Origin: an uncultured Oscillospiraceae bacterium
GTDB taxonomy: Bacteria; Bacillota; Clostridia; Oscillospirales; Oscillospiraceae
NCBI GenBank assembly: GCA_947589225.1
Contig: CANQBC010000024.1
Span: forward strand, 1-32,846
Length of the DNA: 32,846 nucleotides
Direction of reading: 5' to 3'
In this document: in pieces, positions 31,996 through 32,846 of the stretch
Layout of the letters: each line of letters begins with the position of its first letter
How positions within the stretch are numbered: the first letter of the stretch is position 1
Position numbers and translations under genes: made by a program
Notes under the pieces: generated by a model
Databases searched by the model: none
Told to the model about the DNA's origin: nothing
The model's input: the letters and a program-made list of their open reading frames with translations, nothing else

Positions 31996-32055
31996 ATTTG
32001 GTTCCTCCATTGTAAAATGATTTTGAACAGGGAAACGGAATGACAGATTCGTCTG

Positions 32056-32352
32056 TTATGCTTTGACCGGCTCCAGATTCTCACAGGTGTCGTCCTGAAT
32101 ATCCATGATGAAACGGGCGCCGGTCTTAAATCCGTCGATGTAGTACACCTCTGCCGTAAGGGCATTGAGGGCTGTCTGCACGTCTGTGAGGCGCTTCAAT
32201 GCGGGCAGAAGATCTGGCGTGAGAGCGTGTTCCAAAAGAGCCTCGGCATCGGCCAACTCGTTCACTATGTGCGCGATCTCGGACCCCCTGACCATCTGCC
32301 GGTTTACCGGGGACAGGTTTCCGTGAAATAAATCTTTAAGAATGCTGTTCAT
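32056..32352 (-). CDS. DUF6809-like small protein, 98 aa
   Basis: Starts MNSILKDLFHGNLSPVNRQM at 32352, with GGAGG upstream. The N-terminal LKDLFHGN-type motif, a helical middle (LADAEALLEHALTPDLLPAL) and a C-terminal YIDGFKTGARFIMDI segment match the small DUF6809-type proteins frequent in Firmicutes elements. Function is unknown. It is preceded by a terminator-like hairpin at 32395-32430. Confidence 0.7.
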   Translation of the reverse strand: MNSILKDLFHGNLSPVNRQMVRGSEIAHIVNELADAEALLEHALTPDLLPALKRLTDVQTALNALTAEVYYIDGFKTGARFIMDIQDDTCENLEPVKA

Positions 32353-32394
32353 TGGGCGTCCCTCCATAGTTTCCTGTGCAGCATTGCAAGAAAC

Positions 32395-32430
32395 GAAAAA
32401 ACGGCCGCTGCTATGCGACCGTTCTTTCTC
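32395..32430 (-). terminator. Rho-independent terminator after the first right-end gene
   Basis: Minus-strand stem AACGGTCGC with GCGGCCGTT (one mismatch), followed by TTTTTT. It separates the 93-aa gene at the extreme right from the DUF6809-like gene, and would also block part of any transcription entering from tRNA-Val. Confidence 0.65.
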
Positions 32431-32435
32431 TTGGA

Positions 32436-32717
32436 CTATTTACTTTTGATGATTCCGAACGAGATAAACGCTGCGCGGATCGCCTCCGCCTTTTCATGCG
32501 TCAGCTCCGCGGCATACGGCCCATTGGGGCCTGGGGTGCCCTTGTGCTGGAGCTTGGCAAGCCCACAGAGGTCCTTGGTCCATGAGATGGCGAGATTGCT
32601 GACATGCAGGCCGTAGTTCTGCTTGACCCACGTCCGAATCTCCTTGTATGTGGCGCGTTTGGTCTGTAAATACGTTTCGCCCTCATAGTCGTCTATCTCG
32701 ACTATGAGGGCGAACAC
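32436..32717 (-). CDS. Small protein resembling the C-terminal extension of clostridial RlmD-type methyltransferases
   Basis: 93 aa if started at the GTG at 32717. The core, KRATYKEIRTWVKQNYGLHV then SNLAISWTKDLCGL and HEKAEAIRAAFISFGII, resembles the domain appended to some clostridial 23S rRNA methyltransferases and also found alone in mobile elements. It may bind nucleic acid. The start is uncertain: no ribosome site precedes the GTG, and the frame stays open to the right across attR. In the circular form it would stay open back to a GTG at 2909. The first ~12 codons lie in a perfect inverted repeat (32681-32715). Confidence 0.6.
   Translation of the reverse strand: MFALIVEIDDYEGETYLQTKRATYKEIRTWVKQNYGLHVSNLAISWTKDLCGLAKLQHKGTPGPNGPYAAELTHEKAEAIRAAFISFGIIKSK
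32681..32715. repeat. Perfect inverted repeat near the right end
   Basis: Arms CGCCCTCATAGTCG and CGACTATGAGGGCG surround a 5-8-base loop, just inside attR and overlapping the predicted start of the 93-aa gene. It could be an operator, an RNA hairpin that hides the start of translation, or a structured end of the element. Confidence 0.7.
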
Positions 32718-32746
32718 GTTTCGGTATACCGCGACACTTCCTCTAA

Positions 32747-32778
32747 GTAAGGTGTTCGTATACCTCTTGAATGGTGGA
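32747..32778. other. attR: right end of the integrated element
   Basis: The arm GTAAGGTGTTCGTATACC (32747-32764) is the inverted counterpart of the attL arm. Seven bases later the core TGGTGGA (32772-32778) begins, which is the complement of the last seven bases of tRNA-Val. In the rebuilt attP the two arms are 25 bases apart, and the centre of that spacer falls inside the core, as expected for a serine recombinase site. Confidence 0.8.
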
Positions 32779-32846
32779 GACTGCTGGACTCGAACCAGTG
32801 ACCTCCTGCGTGTGAAGCAGGCGCTCTAACCAGCTGAGCTAAGCCT
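32772..32846 (-). tRNA. tRNA-Val (anticodon CAC), 5' end cut by the window
   Basis: Read on the minus strand, the gene runs off the right edge, with about two 5' bases missing. The anticodon arm CCTGC-TTCACAC-GCAGG gives anticodon CAC, reading GUG. The D arm GCTC/GAGC, the TTCGAGT loop and the acceptor strand AGTCTCC match a 5' strand GGAGGCT if two G are added. The CCA end is encoded. The outer pair of the T stem looks mismatched. The gene is complete at its 3' end because the element regenerates the TCCACCA sequence there. Confidence 0.92.

Overview
The window looks like a GC-rich member of the Clostridia, most likely an Oscillospiraceae-type gut commensal. The evidence is Gram-positive AGGAGG ribosome sites, sigma-A-type promoters, a zinc-ribbon large serine recombinase and clostridial conjugative-element families (PcfJ, PcfK, DUF6809-like, TOPRIM/DUF3991, methylase-helicase). 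The genus is an inference from gene content only.

Layout. Bases 1-2873 are chromosome: the start of a peptidase C26 gene, a divergent HxlR regulator / flavin-reductase pair, and a GH32-type glycosidase. Bases 2874 to about 32778 form one integrated element of about 29.9 kb. The far right is the tRNA-Val(CAC) gene in which it sits. The ends can be read directly. A 7-bp core, TGGTGGA, which contains the complement of the encoded tRNA CCA end, lies at 2874-2880 and at 32772-32778. Next to it on the element side are inverted arms (2892-2909 and 32747-32764) that match at 16 of 18 positions. Joining the ends rebuilds a symmetric attP centred on the core. The chromosomal terminator at 2836-2871 would then have followed the tRNA directly before insertion.

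Almost every element gene is on the minus strand, reading away from the tRNA. From right to left: a small RlmD-C-terminus-like protein, DUF6809-like protein, SSB, four small uncharacterised replication-module proteins, a TOPRIM primase-like protein, a 67-aa protein and a 1873-aa methylase-helicase. Then come a plus-strand XRE regulator facing three zinc-ribbon genes, and a 732-bp gene-free region with twelve CGTTAC/GTAACG motifs. Next are a lipoprotein with a CAP domain, a 64-aa membrane protein, a hairpin-rich gene-free stretch of about 1.2 kb, and a Sel1-repeat protein. A very GC-rich block follows: a probable frameshifted lipoprotein, two coupled orphan proteins, a Sel1 protein, a ClpP-type protease, a VirD4/TraG-like ATPase without membrane segments, and another orphan protein. 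PcfK- and PcfJ-like proteins and the serine recombinase close the element.

How it may work. The recombinase integrates and excises the element. SSB, the TOPRIM protein and the methylase-helicase form a DNA-processing module. ClpP, VirD4-like ATPase, Orf376, PcfK and PcfJ form a tightly packed operon. No relaxase, VirB4 or mating-channel gene was recognised, so the element is either mobilised by other systems or uses unfamiliar machinery. The most unusual items are the ClpP-ATPase operon with its orphan proteins, the ordered motif array at 19.4-19.9 kb, and the way insertion separates a tRNA from its terminator so that transcription could differ between integrated and circular forms.
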